Assembly: GCA_036346355.1 (NCBI GenBank)
Contig: JAYEVF010000055.1
Span: forward strand, 186,001 to 250,000
Source: Rhipidocladum racemiflorum
Taxonomy: Eukaryota > Streptophyta > Magnoliopsida > Poales > Poaceae
Direction: 5' to 3'
DNA: 64,000 nucleotides
A program made the translations under genes and the position numbers. This document shows positions 1 through 10,430 of this stretch, one piece after another. Each line of letters opens with the position of its first letter. The first letter of the stretch is position 1. Under the pieces are notes generated by a model that saw only the letters and a program-made list of their open reading frames with translations, had not been told where the DNA came from and did not search any database.

Positions 1-535
1 CATAATATGGTAGTCTGTGTACCGAAGACCACATCAGTTTCGTCATTCGAAAAAATTGGACTCAAACGTGATACTCCACGCCGAATAGGCCTAAGTTATC
101 ATCTTTGTTCGCGACTATAATACTTAGCGCTTTTGCACTGGCGGAACTTACATCCAACGCAGGGTGTAATTGCAATATTTTTCCAGAATATGGTAGCCCG
201 TGTACCGGAGACCACATCAGCTTCGTCATTCGAAAAAATTCGACTGAAACGTGATACTCTACTGCCTGCCGAATAGGCTTAAGTTGTCATCCTTGTTCGC
301 AACTATAATACTTAGCGCTTTTGCACTGCCATAATTAACATGGAACGTAGGGTGCAGTTGCAATATTTTTCCAGAATATGGTAGTCCGTGGTCTGGAGAC
401 CACATCGATTTCGTTATTCAAAAATTGGACTCAAACGTGATACTCACGGCCTGTAGAAAAGTTTCGTGTTGTCTTCTTTGTTCGCGGTACTCTCATCACA
501 AAGTCGCGCTATAGCTTCGCTTCAACGGCAATTAA
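1..535. repeat. Satellite array A (M1), about 186-bp period
   Basis: Three monomers start with AATATGGTAG at about 4, 188 and 375, giving a period of about 184-187 bp. Each carries the blocks GACCACATC, AAACGTGATACT and ACGGCCTG. The same blocks occur in the same order in the satellite of M2 (GAGCACATC, AAACGTGATATT, ACGGGCTG), so the two arrays are diverged members of one satellite family. No coding potential is seen. Confidence 0.8.
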
Positions 536-687
536 AAAAAAATTCGTTTTCATAAATACGCATAAAAGTTGTATCGTTTTGAAATTAGGGGTTCAAACTT
601 GTATGAAATACGATTTTTTCCCAATTCCCTCGGTTTCAAATTTCAGAAAAAAACGATACAACATTATTTTTCCTTTTTTTATTGCAT

Positions 688-865
688 GTATGGGAAACGG
701 GGAACCGGCCATGGCATGTATGGGAAGCGGGGAACCGGTCATGGGCATGTATGGTACACTGAACCGCCAAGGCTTGTATGGGACACGGAACCGCCATGGC
801 TTGTATGGTACACGGGGAACCGGCCATGGCTTGTATGGTACACGGGGAACCGGCCATGACTGGTT
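688..865. repeat. 30-bp minisatellite in the M1 arm, six units
   Basis: Units begin with TGTATGG and contain GGAACCGGCCATGG with small variants; spacing is about 27-31 bp. The same unit, with CCCAGGAACCGGCC, is repeated in both arms of M2. All frames through this stretch stay open and give repetitive proline/glycine peptides, which are artefacts of the repeat. Confidence 0.8.
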
Positions 866-940
866 TTTTGGCAAATACGCCGAAATGTTGTATCATTTTG
901 AAATTATGGGTTGCAACTTGTATCAAATACGAATTTTGCC

Positions 941-1233
941 GATCCTTTTCATGCCCACCTATCATACTAACTATGATTTTAGGGCATTATCCTAGTTCAT
1001 TTCATACTAATAACAGACGAGCCCAGTGATGGTGCGGTAACCGACGTGGTAAAAACTACTCATGATACTATGTAGGGACGAGATTTATATGGTTTTGAAA
1101 TCTAGGGAACCACTTCATAATGATATTAACAAGAAATTTCTTCTCTATCGCATCTTTCTTGTGATTGTCAAATTGCCCACACCAATGTAGCAAAAGCAGA
1201 ACTAGCTATATATGATTGAATAGGATGAACCAC
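941..1233. other. Spacer between M1 and M2
   Basis: Non-coding sequence separating the right end of M1 from the left end of M2. No open frame or recognisable element is seen. Its last ten bases, GATGAACCAC (1224-1233), recur exactly at 28945-28954 just beyond the right end of M2 and are read as the M2 target duplication. Confidence 0.6.
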
Positions 1234-1770
1234 GGAAAAAATCGTATTTTAGACAACTTTGAGCTCATAATTTCAAAACGATACAACTTTTTCACGTATT
1301 TACCAAATTCCCACACATGGCCGGTTTCTGGGGACCCAACCATGCATGGCCGGTTTCTGGGGACCCAACCATGAGCTTGGCCGGTTTCTGGGAAACCATA
1401 CAAAGCCTTGGCCGGTTCCTGGGGACCCAACCATGCATGGCCGGTTCCTGGGAACCCATACAAAGCCTTGGCCGGTTCCTGGGGTCCCATACAAGTAATA
1501 AAAAAATCGCAAATACATTTCTATTGAATTTTTTTGGAATTTGAAACCTAGGTGATTAGAAATGGCAAAAAAAATGTATTTGATACAAGTTTAAACTTTA
1601 ATTACAAGATGAAACAACAGTTTTGCGTATTTACAAACAAACCAGTGATCTACGGTTACCGGTACTCCGGAGATGCCTATACAGGTTCGATGTCAATCAC
1701 AAAGTTGTTCATGTGCCAAGACTAAAGTATACTTTGAACAAAAACATAAAAACGCACCAGAAAACCCGAT
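1234..1770 (+). repeat. Left inverted-repeat arm of M2
   Basis: The arm holds an outer terminal module (1234-1310), six 29-30-bp minisatellite units around CATGGCCGGTTTCTGGGGAC (about 1316-1496), then an inner unique part containing GTACTCCGGAGATGCC and ACAAAAACATAAAAACG (to about 1760). It is the reverse complement of 28378-28944, with one fewer minisatellite unit. Confidence 0.85.
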
Positions 1771-1776
1771 TTTGAA

Positions 1777-3489
1777 GGCTTAAAAGTTAACGTTGACAAT
1801 TAAACTTAGGGGTATTGCGGCAGCATATTTTTGTAGCAAAGAAAGGTGTAAAAAAAATATTTTCCCAGAATATGGTACTCCATATATCAAAGAGCACATC
1901 TGCAGTATTCGTGCCAAAAATTACATTTAAACGTGATATTTTACGGGCTGCCGAAAAGGCTTAAAAGTTAACGTTGACAATTAAACTTAGGGGTATTGCG
2001 GTAGCATATTTCTGTAGCAAAGCAAGGTGTAAATAAAATATTTTCCCAGAATATGGTACTCCATATATCAAAGAGCACATTTGCATTGTTTGTGCAAAAA
2101 ATTACATTTAAACGTGATATTTTACTGAGTAAAAGGCTTAAAAGTTAACGTTGACAATAAAACTTAGGGGTATTGCGGCAGCATATTTTTGTAGCAAAGC
2201 AAGGTGTAAATAAAATATTTTCCCAGAATATGGTACTCCATATATCGAAGAGCAAATATGCAGTATTCGTGCTAAAAATTACATTTAAACGTGATATTTT
2301 ACGGGCTGCCGAAAAGGCTTAAAAGTTCACGTTGACAATAAAACTTAGGGGTATTGCGGCAGCATATTTTTGTAGCAAAGCAAGGTGTAAATAAAATATT
2401 TTCCCAGAATATGGTACTCCATATATCGAAGAGCAAATTTGCAGTATTCGTGCCAAAAATTACATTTAAACGTGATATTTTACTGGGTCAAAAGGCTTAA
2501 AAGTTAACGTTGACAATTAAACTTAGGGGTATTGCGGCAGCATATTTTTGTAGCAAAGCAAGGTGTAAATAAAATATTTTCCCAGAATATGGTACTCCAT
2601 ATATCAAAGAGCACATCTGCAGTATTCGTGCCTAAATTTACTTTTATAGGTGATATTTTACGGGCTGCCGAAAAGGCTTAAAAGTTAACGTTGACAATAA
2701 AACTTAGGGGTATTGCGGCAGCATATTTTTGTAGCAAAGCAAGGTGTAAATAAAATATTTTCCTAGAATATGGTACTCCATATATCGAAGAGCAAATCTG
2801 CAGTATTCGTGCCAAAAATTACATTTAAACGTGATATTTTACTGGTCGAAAATGCTTAAAAGTTAACGTTGACAATTAAACTTAGGGGTATTGCGGCAGC
2901 ATATTTTTGTAGCGAAGAAATGTGTAAATAAAATATTTTCCCAGAATATGGTACTCCATATATCAAAGAGCACATCTGCAGTATTCGTGCCAAAAATTAC
3001 ATTTAAACGTGATATTTTACTGGCCGAAAAGGCTTAAAAGTTAACGTTGACAATTAAACTTAGGGGTATTGCGGCAGCATATTTTTGTAGCAAAGCAAGG
3101 TGTAAATAAAATATTTTCCCAAAATATGGTACTCCATATATCAAAGAGCACATTTGCATTGTTCGTGCAAAAAATTACATTTAAACGTGATATTTTACGG
3201 GCTGCCGAAAAGGCTTAAAAGTTAACGTTGACAATAAAACTTAGGGGTATTGCGGCAGCATATTTTTGTAGCAAAGCAAGGTGTAAATAAAATATTTTCC
3301 CAGAATATGGTACTCCATATATCGAAGAGCAAATCTGCAGTATTCGTGCCAAAAATTACATTTAAACGTGATATTTTACGGGCTGCCGAAAAGGCTTAAA
3401 AGTTAACGTTGACAATTAAACTTAGGGGTATTGCGGCAGCATATTTTTGTAGCAAAGAAAGGTGTAAATAAAATATTTTTCGAGAATAT
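1777..3489. repeat. Satellite array B (M2), about 176-182-bp period, nearly ten monomers
   Basis: The anchor TTAACGTTGACAA recurs at about 1788, 1967, 2144, 2328 (one base changed), 2506, 2686, 2864, 3041, 3222 and 3403. Monomers are highly similar and differ mainly at one place: either ACGGGCTGCCGAAAAGGC or a shorter ACTGG-type variant. These two types alternate through the first six monomers. The array is cut by the Gypsy insertion at 3490 and resumes at 27979. No coding potential; the few open frames are repeat artefacts. Confidence 0.92.
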
Positions 3490-4382
3490 TGTCGGTGTTT
3501 CGTGCACCGGCAATACGAATTTATGGTCGGATGGGGTCGCGCGCTCCCTCTCCCCGAATGGTCGACTCAAGGAGTCAGAAGATGTATACTGGTTCGGGCT
3601 GAATATCCCTACTCCAGTTCGTGCGGTGTGGATGTATTGATCATTGGGAGATGGACAAGGGGTGTACAAGCGAGGCGGACGGTCGGCTGTCCGATCCCCT
3701 TGGTGTTTTCGCTAGGGAGTCGAGGCTACCTAGAAGACTGTTTTTTCTTCGCCCCCCCTCTCGGGCCCTGCCCCTTCTTATATAGACGGAGGGGGCAGGT
3801 TACACAGGAGTTGGGAAAACTACGAGAAAAGGGGCCTGCACGTCTTGATGTCTGGTTCCTGTCTTGTCCGACCGACCCTGCCGTCCGGCGAGGTTGGTGG
3901 TTCTGTGATGAGCGATCTTGCGTAATCTTTATGCAGGTGGCGTGTTGCGTGGTGATCTTGTGAGCCTCGGGGGCTTTAATGGCGCTTGACTTTGCCTTGG
4001 CCTCGGGAGTGGGCGTACTCCACTGCGGTGTGCCAGGCGACGGGACGGGGGCTTGACTTCTTGGTGGCCCGCCGACAGTTTCGGGAAGGAGCCGCCTACC
4101 CTGGTACGGATGCCAGGGGACGCTGCGCACAAGGTAGCCACCTGACACTGGCGTGGGCCCTGCTAGCCCGTGTGCAGGCGGAGCTTGAGCTTCAATATTA
4201 GGTGGCCGGCACATGCCGACCGCCCGGAACCGGAGTCCGCCGACCGTCCGGGGTCGGCCCCGCACAGGTCGGGGCTCGTTCCCCGCGGCCCAAGTACCTT
4301 TCGGTGGTGCTGGGCCTTCGACGTGATTGGTCACCCGCTCGCGCTTCCGGCCGATGGGGTACCATGGCATGGGTACTCGTCG
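3490..4382 (-). repeat. 3' LTR of the Gypsy element
   Basis: Begins TGTCGGTG on the plus strand and pairs with 27112-27978. It contains a TATA-like box on the minus strand at about 3774-3786. The inner edge reads TCGTCG instead of the TCGTCA of the other LTR. It is followed by AGTTTCCCGAGCCCCGG (4383-4399), the complement of a purine tract as expected next to a 3' LTR. Compared with the right LTR, many differences are changes in the length of G or C runs. Confidence 0.9.
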
Positions 4383-5240
4383 AGTTTCCCGAGCCCCGGA
4401 GCGGTCGGAGAGCCGCCTCGGGGTTTAACTGGCGGTGGTAGCCGTCGGCGAGGTCGGTGATGCTAGGTCGCCGTGGCTGCCTGGGAGCCGTGCCACCGAG
4501 AAAGAGCCCGGTGCAAGGCGACAGCATCTTGCAGTGTAGCTCTCAGCCCCGAGCTGCCTGAGAGCCTGGTTTGGGGTTTAGCCCGGCCATGTATGGTCGC
4601 CGACCCTGAGGTCGGTGGCGTCTAGGTCGGCCGATCGCTTGGGAGCCGCGCCACTAGAAAGAGCCCGGTGGCACAAGGAAGCACCGGTGGGTGTAGCCTC
4701 AGGCCTCGAGCTGCCGAGAGCCTGGCCTGGGGTTTAGCCCGGTCGAAAAGTGGCCGCGGACTCGAGGTCGGGCGACGCTTTGGTCGGGTCGTGCCTTGTC
4801 GGTCATGCCCGCCCAAAGAGCCCGGGTGCGCACGAGCGCACCCGGTGGGTGTAGCCCCCGAGCGGGTCAGGGAGCCGGTCGGGGGTTTACCCGGTTGAAA
4901 AGTGGCCGCGGACCCTGAGGTCGGCGACATCTTTGGTCGGGTCGCGCTTTGTCGGTCGTGCGCCCAAAGAGCCCGGGGTAAGGCTGAAGCCGCACCCGGC
5001 GGTGTAGCCGAGCCCCCGAAAGCCGGTCGTGGAGCCGGGCCTGGGGTTTACCTGGCCGGAAAAGTGGCCGCGACTCGAGGCCCGCGACGCTTTTGGTCGG
5101 GGTCAGCGCTTTGCTCGGCCATGCTCGCTTCAAAGAGCCTGGTGGCGCTACGAAGCGCACCTTGGGTGTAGCCCCGAGCCCCCGAGCGGTCAGGAGCCTG
5201 GTCGGGGTTTACCCGGCCGGACTACGGCAAGCCACGGTGT
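4383..5240. repeat. About 160-bp tandem repeats beside the Gypsy 3' LTR
   Basis: Five diverged units are marked by AAAGAGCCCGG or AAAGAGCCTGG at about 4500, 4658, 4815, 4966 and 5133. Each is followed by a GTGTAGCC... and GGGGTTTACCCGG block. The sequence is GC-rich and non-coding, although long overlapping frames stay open on both strands. Tandem repeats in the 3' untranslated region are common in this retrotransposon lineage. Confidence 0.7.
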
Positions 5241-5960
5241 CGGTAATGCGGGTCCTCGTGAGTCGTGTGAGCTGACGCGCTACCTTCGCTTCGGTTTGAA
5301 CGCCGCGCTCGCGCGAGCTACTATCGGGTAATCCGAGTGGAACCTTGGCGATCCCCTTGAGGGGTTCGCTTCGCTTAACGAGCTCCCGCGTGGGCGTCCG
5401 ACTACCGGGGCGTTCCATAAAAACCTTTCCTTACTCGATCCCGTGTCGGCTGGTCGTCACGCCGACCCGAAGCGCGGGCCGGCCGCTACTCATCGATGAG
5501 TTCCGCGGGAGAGTGTGAGGTATGGTCTCGACGCGAGTCACAGTGATTGGGTTGTCCGCCGACCCATCCGAGGCCCTCTGGGCTCACCGCGACTTCGCCG
5601 CTCGCTCTTTTACGTCTTTGGGGCGGCTTTCGTTCGGATTTGGCCTTCGTAACCCACGACGGTGCCGGCCTCGTGCGAGCCTATAGGCGGCTTGCCCTCC
5701 CGAGGCCGGGCGGCCCAAGGGCCGTTTGCATACCTTTCTCGGCATGGGGCGCCCCGGCCCATCGTAACCGGCGAGGCCCGCGATGTTGTCTTGGCCTTGT
5801 GGCGGCCGGCCCCGTCTGTCAGGGCAATTAATGCGATGGGATTTAAATGGATCGCGGCACGTTACCGGGTGACGGCGGCGGCAGCGGCGACGGTCGCGAT
5901 CGCGTTGATTTGCGTGAGGCGTCGATTTGGCGCGAGGCGCGTCTGCTCGTTTCGGGCGCC

Positions 5961-5968
5961 TATAAAGG
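5961..5968 (+). promoter_or_regulatory. TATA box upstream of the antisense gene of the Gypsy element
   Basis: TATAAAGG on the plus strand, about 145 bp upstream of the ATG at 6109, inside GC-rich surroundings. Its spacing fits a core promoter for the opposite-strand reading frame. Inferred from sequence only. Confidence 0.45.
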
Positions 5969-6108
5969 AAGGAGTGGGTGGCGTGGTAGGCGCCAAGCCC
6001 TCTGTTCGCGCGCTCTGCAAAAAGGAAAAGGGAAGAAAGAACACGAGGGAAGAAGAGGAGCTTCCAGCTTCGCCGCGTCGTTCCCTGCTCTCCTTCGCGC
6101 ATTTGGAG

Positions 6109-9026
6109 ATGTCGCTGACCCCGCACTCGGCCGCGGCGGGTCGCTATCTCGGTCTGGAGAGGAAGGAGTTCCTTCCTCCGCGGCCCGAGTCCGGCTGGCG
6201 AGTTCCGCCGGCCGGGACCGAGGTCCCCGAACTTGAGGGCGGCGAGATAGTCTCGCTGGCGTCCTTCTACGAACGGGGCTTCGAACTTCCACTCCACCCG
6301 TTCGTCCGAGGGTTGCTGCACTATTACGGGGGGGAAGTTCACCACCTGAACCCGAATGGAGTCTTCCATATTGCGGTCTTCATGACGCTGTGTGAGGCCT
6401 TTCTGGGGATTGAACCCCATTGGGGGCTCTGGCGCCACTTCTTCTTCGCGAGGTCGTCACCGGACACCATCGGCCTCCTCGGAGCTCTGATGATCCAACT
6501 GCGCAACCATCGCAAGCCGTTTCTCGCCGATTTGAGGTCGCCGACGTCTAACCTGGGGTTTCATAGCGAGTGTTTCTACGTCCGGAACCTCGCAACAGCG
6601 GTTGCCCCTCGCCGGTGGGAATTTACCAACGCCGCATCCTTGTTGGGGCTGGGTCCCGAGGTGAAGGACCAGGAAGAAGGTGGACGCGATCCTCGAAAGC
6701 TCGCGGACTGAAGCGGCGGGGCCTGGCAGGCAAGGTGGTCCTCAAGACGTTCATGGAGAGGCGCATCCAACCCCTCAAGGACCGGTTGCGCCCCATGTTT
6801 GAGTACATTGGGCCGACCGACCGCAAGGTCGCCGGAGCGGAGCTCCTCCGTCGGAGATCTCGCGCGTGTCCGCATCTCCATCGCGGAGATACCGAGCTAG
6901 CGAGGCGGCGCTGCGTTTTGTTCTGCCGAAATCCATGAGTACGTCGGCGGCTCTGACCGCTTTTGCTTTGCTCTGCTCCTTCGCCCCTTACCCGGCGTGT
7001 TTCGCAGGGGCTCGGTGGATCGATCTCCGTCCCTTGCTGCCGGGGAAAAGGAGTTGAGGGCGGCCGCGCCTCGAAAAGAAGAAGAGGTGATTTACGCCGC
7101 TAGCGAAAAAAAGAGGCCACCAAGACGCGGAAAAGGAAAGAGCGCAAGGACTGGGCAGGTGGCGAGGAGGTCTCGGAGGAGACCTCGGAGGAGACCTCGA
7201 GTGAGGGTGACGAGGAGTCGCGTTTGCGGCGAGGAGAAGAAGTTGCCGGAGGCGATTAGCGGCGCGCGACGCTGGTCCGATCAGCGGCGGCGATCGGCTC
7301 CTTCGAAGAAACCGCGGCGCAGGTTTGTCTGCGAGCGCAGATCCTGTCGCCTCCTCGCGGGTCCGGCAAAGAGGGCACGTCAGTGCCGGTTGTTCGCTTC
7401 CTCCCGTAAGTGACTTACGCAATTCCTCCGTCTTTGTCTTCTTCAGTAATTCTGGACCGATCATTGCGCGAGGGCCTCACCCGGCCCAGGAGGGCACCGA
7501 GTCCTACCGGCGGTGAGGAATCGCCCCTTCCGGCCCCGCTCGCGGGCGGTCGGTGGTCGTCGGGAAGCGGGATCGTCGGATCGCTCCGCGGTAGAGCCCG
7601 TCGGTGAGAAGACGCCGGAGGGGACGATCTGAGCCCGCCGGATGCGACCATCGCGGCGAAGCTCCGTCAGCGTGCTTCCGCCGCGTCGACGATGAGACCG
7701 GCGAAAGTCCTGCCGCCCTGCCTTCCCCGTGTTGCCGACCGTAGGTCGCCGCGAGCCCGCCGCCGGGAAGCATTAGGGTTCGCGCGTTCGCAACGCCGGC
7801 GGGACGAGATCTGCCGCCCGCCGCCGGGGCCGCCGATTCAGCGGTCCGAGTGTCGCTGAAGAAGCGCGCGGCCGGCCGCCAGCGCTCCGGCGCGGGAAAT
7901 CAAGTCGTATGGCGCCGATCGCCGCTGGCCGACGGCCCGCCTGACCGGCCGGGGTCCCGCTCGTTACGGGACGACGGCGAAATGCGCCGGATTGGGACGT
8001 TACGGAGGAGGAGATGGGAAGGATCCACGCCGACCTTACTCTCGTTGTTGACGCCGCGTCCAAGGCGAGAAGTCCATTGCTCAGAGTCCCGCTCGCCGGT
8101 CGGTAAGTCCGACGATTTGTCTTTGTGCATCTCTCGGCCAAAATGGAGATCGACCGGCGGGTATTCGCAGCCGCTTGACATCCCGAGCGGTGGACAAGTC
8201 GATGTTCCTCCAGCACTTGCACAGCCGGGAGTGCCGTAGGGAAAGAGCTGCTCGGCGCTTTCGGAGGGCGCTTGCCGCCGAAAGCAAGGACGGGCTGCCT
8301 CGGCGGTCAGTCGGCCGGGGAGGTCACTGGCCTTGCGGGAGGCTCAGCCGACGCGGCGGAGTCGTTAGCACCGAGGGAGAGAGGGCCAGGTTGTCCCTAG
8401 CGGATCTTTGGCGGCCAAGGCCTCTGCGGTCCTTGCAGAGGGATCCGCTCGGGCGGAGGCCGCCCTCTATCGGGAGGAATGCGAGTCGGCCCGCAAGGAG
8501 GCCGACCAGCTTCGCGCCCAGCGGGATCTCGCTCGGGGGGAGCTTGTGACGATGAAGGAGCTTGCCGACCGTGCTACGGCCGACCGGGAAGCGCGTGCCA
8601 AGGTCGAGGAGGAACTTCGCGCCAAGGAGGCTTCCGTGGCCGGTGAGTAGTTCGTTCTTCCGGGAGTCACCACGGCGAGCGTCACCTGACGTCGTTTTCG
8701 TCCCTGCAGATCTACGAAAAAACCTTAGCGACGTGCTGGAGTCGCGAAGGGTGGCGGTGGAGGAACGAGACGCGGCGGTCGAGTCACGCGACTCGGCCCT
8801 TTTGAACAAGCGGCTGGCGGAGAGGGATGCGGCCGATACGACGGCCCAGCTGACGGTCCTTCATGTGGGCGTCCAGGCCGCCTGTGACCGGCTGTTCGGG
8901 CTTACTCCGGGCCCCAGCGCCATCCCCGCCATGCTTGGATGGATCCCTGAGCGCGTCGAGGCGTCGGTGCGGGAAGCGGCGGTGCTTGGCGCTTCCTCGG
9001 CCCTGGTCAACACCGCCTTATTATGA
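6109..9026 (+). pseudogene. Antisense gene of the Gypsy element ('putative gypsy type transposon' protein, broken)
   Basis: Plus-strand gene lying opposite to gag-pol, between pol and the 3' LTR. The first part (6109-6711) encodes about 200 residues typical of the plant family annotated as putative gypsy-type transposon (Pfam Transposase_28), with the pattern YERGFELPLHPF and later FFxxR and RNHRKPF. A low-complexity Lys/Arg/Glu-rich stretch with frame breaks follows (6.7-8.4 kb). The C-terminal part is predicted coiled coil (8408-8650 and 8709-9026), rich in Ala/Glu/Arg. A consensus intron, GTGAGT to CTGCAG, lies at about 8644-8708 and joins the two coiled-coil blocks. The stop is at 9024-9026. 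The role of this family is unknown; the name transposase is historical. Frame breaks make this copy a pseudogene unless they are sequence errors. Confidence 0.65.
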
Positions 9027-10110
9027 CGGGCGTCGACCTTGAGGCGGTCGGGAGCGGCGTTCTTTCGACCGAAGCGACGAAGAGGTCGACGCATTCATGG
9101 CCCGGGTCGATCCGTGCGCCCAAGAGATTGCCGGCCGAATCTCGCCGCGCGAAATCCTCCGTCGGAAGGGGGAGGAAGATTAGTTTTCCTTCTCTTCTTT
9201 TTTTTTGTACAGAACATGTAATGAACATGACTGCCCTAGTCGAGCTCAACGCCTGGCTGTTTTAAGTTACTCTGCCCGTCTACCCCGTGTTTCTTTTATG
9301 AATTTGGGCAATTTTTCAACCGTAGCTACGAGGGCCCACAGGGTGCCACGAGAGCGAGGGCGTTGCACCAGGTTCATGCGAAGAGGACACGGGCAGGCGA
9401 GCCGCCTCGGCGATTGCTTGGTGAAGGAAGTGTCGGGTCGGACCACCTCCTTCGCGAAGCTTGGCGGGTTGAAAAGCTAACCTAAGTGGGGTGCTTGACC
9501 GCTCATAGTGTTTCTTGCTCGGAGGGCTTGTTTCCTCCGCAGGTGCCACTGGCCGTGAGTCGCTGGGGCGAGGGCCGTGAGCACTTTGAGCCGAGGGAAG
9601 TAGCCACGAGGTAGATAGCTTGGCCTGGTCGGAGTACGGCTCAGTTAGCGACTCGAGGGAACCGCCAGGATAGAGATTGTTTGATCGGTCGGCTCACGAT
9701 CTATATCGAAGGTTCGTCCGACCGCCGCTCGGCCCTTCGCTCAGGTAGCCTCCTTTTTGCGCAAAGTGCTACTTCGAAACCGTAGCCGCAGGGGCGTGGG
9801 CCGTAGCATTTTGGTTTTGAGGAGGTTACTTAAGAGGGGAGCTCGGTCGGAGTGGTAACCGGTTATCGATTTAGGTCGCCGACCCCTGAGGTCATGCAGC
9901 CCCCGAGTGGTGCGTGGGGACTGAGGGTGCAGTCGCCACGCGCCGCTTGAGCTCGTGGCGGGTGTGCAATTTTTTTCGAAAAGGAACTTTATGCTTTCGA
10001 GGATAAGGGTAGATTAACTCGCCTTGAGGACCGCGCCGCCTTCGGAACTGGCGTCGGGCGCTTCGTCTTCCGCTCCGTTACGTGACCCCAAGGCGCTTCG
10101 TCTTCCGTGC
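9027..10110. other. Gypsy 3' region without recognisable gene
   Basis: GC-rich interior sequence of the Gypsy element between its two plus-strand reading frames. The stretch after the stop at 9026 looks like a 3' untranslated region (T-rich run near 9190-9210). No conserved domain is recognised on either strand. Confidence 0.5.
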
Positions 10111-10116
10111 CGCAGG

Positions 10117-10430
10117 TTATAAAAGGAGAGGCACCAGAGTGCCTGTTACTTCACCAACGCTGCCGCCAAACGAACTTGCTTCGCGTGCTATGGCGGACCG
10201 CTACACACAACTTCGAGAGGAGGTGGGCGACGAACAAGCCTGGCTGCGGGTGGTGGCGGAGGTCGAGGCCGAAGCCGTGCGTGGGGATGCGCGGGCGAAG
10301 TCGGTATCCTTTGTCGCGGCATTCCCCGGTGGGAGGTGAGGGCGCCGGCGATCCGGGCGGTGGATCGAGCGACGTCACGCGTCAGTCGGTGGTGGCGCAC
10401 CAGGAGGAGTATCGCGCCTTTGCCGAGTAA
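10117..10430 (+). other. Second plus-strand cassette in the Gypsy 3' region: TATA box and small reading frame
   Basis: TATAAAAGGAG at about 10118 is followed about 70 bp later by an ATG at 10190. This opens a short frame of about 50 residues, MADRYTQLREEVG..., rich in Glu, Ala and Arg; a second frame continues to 10430 and would join it after a one-base shift. No known domain. The layout (TATA box, short leader, ATG, same strand as the antisense gene) suggests a small transcribed unit, but coding capacity is uncertain. Confidence 0.35.

Larger units (their letters stand above)
1..940. mobile_element. M1: right part of a foldback/Mutator-like element (left end outside window)
   Basis: This is a non-coding element with the same architecture as M2 (1234-28944). 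From left to right it has a tandem satellite (1-535), an inner terminal module (about 565-640), a 30-bp minisatellite (about 688-860) and an outer terminal module ending in ATTTTGCC at 940. Read in reverse, the last 80 bases align closely with both ends of M2, including the shared stretch CATAATTTCAAAA. The next ten bases (941-950) would be its target duplication by analogy, but the other copy lies outside the window. No transposase is visible. Confidence 0.65.

Noticed and set aside
688..865. CRISPR-like regular 30-bp repeats
   Set aside because: The units abut without unique spacers, the genome is a plant nuclear one, and the same repeats sit in inverted transposon arms.
593..995. Overlapping reading frames of 90-140 residues on both strands
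   Set aside because: They are produced by the minisatellite staying open in all frames; the peptides are repeat translations with no domain.
1777..3489. Centromeric or knob satellite
   Set aside because: Only about ten monomers, enclosed by transposon arms with a target duplication; it does not match the maize 180-bp knob repeat as I remember it.
3726..5418. Long minus- and plus-strand frames in the Gypsy LTR and adjoining repeats
   Set aside because: GC-rich repeat sequence leaves frames open; no conserved domain and different frames in each repeat unit.
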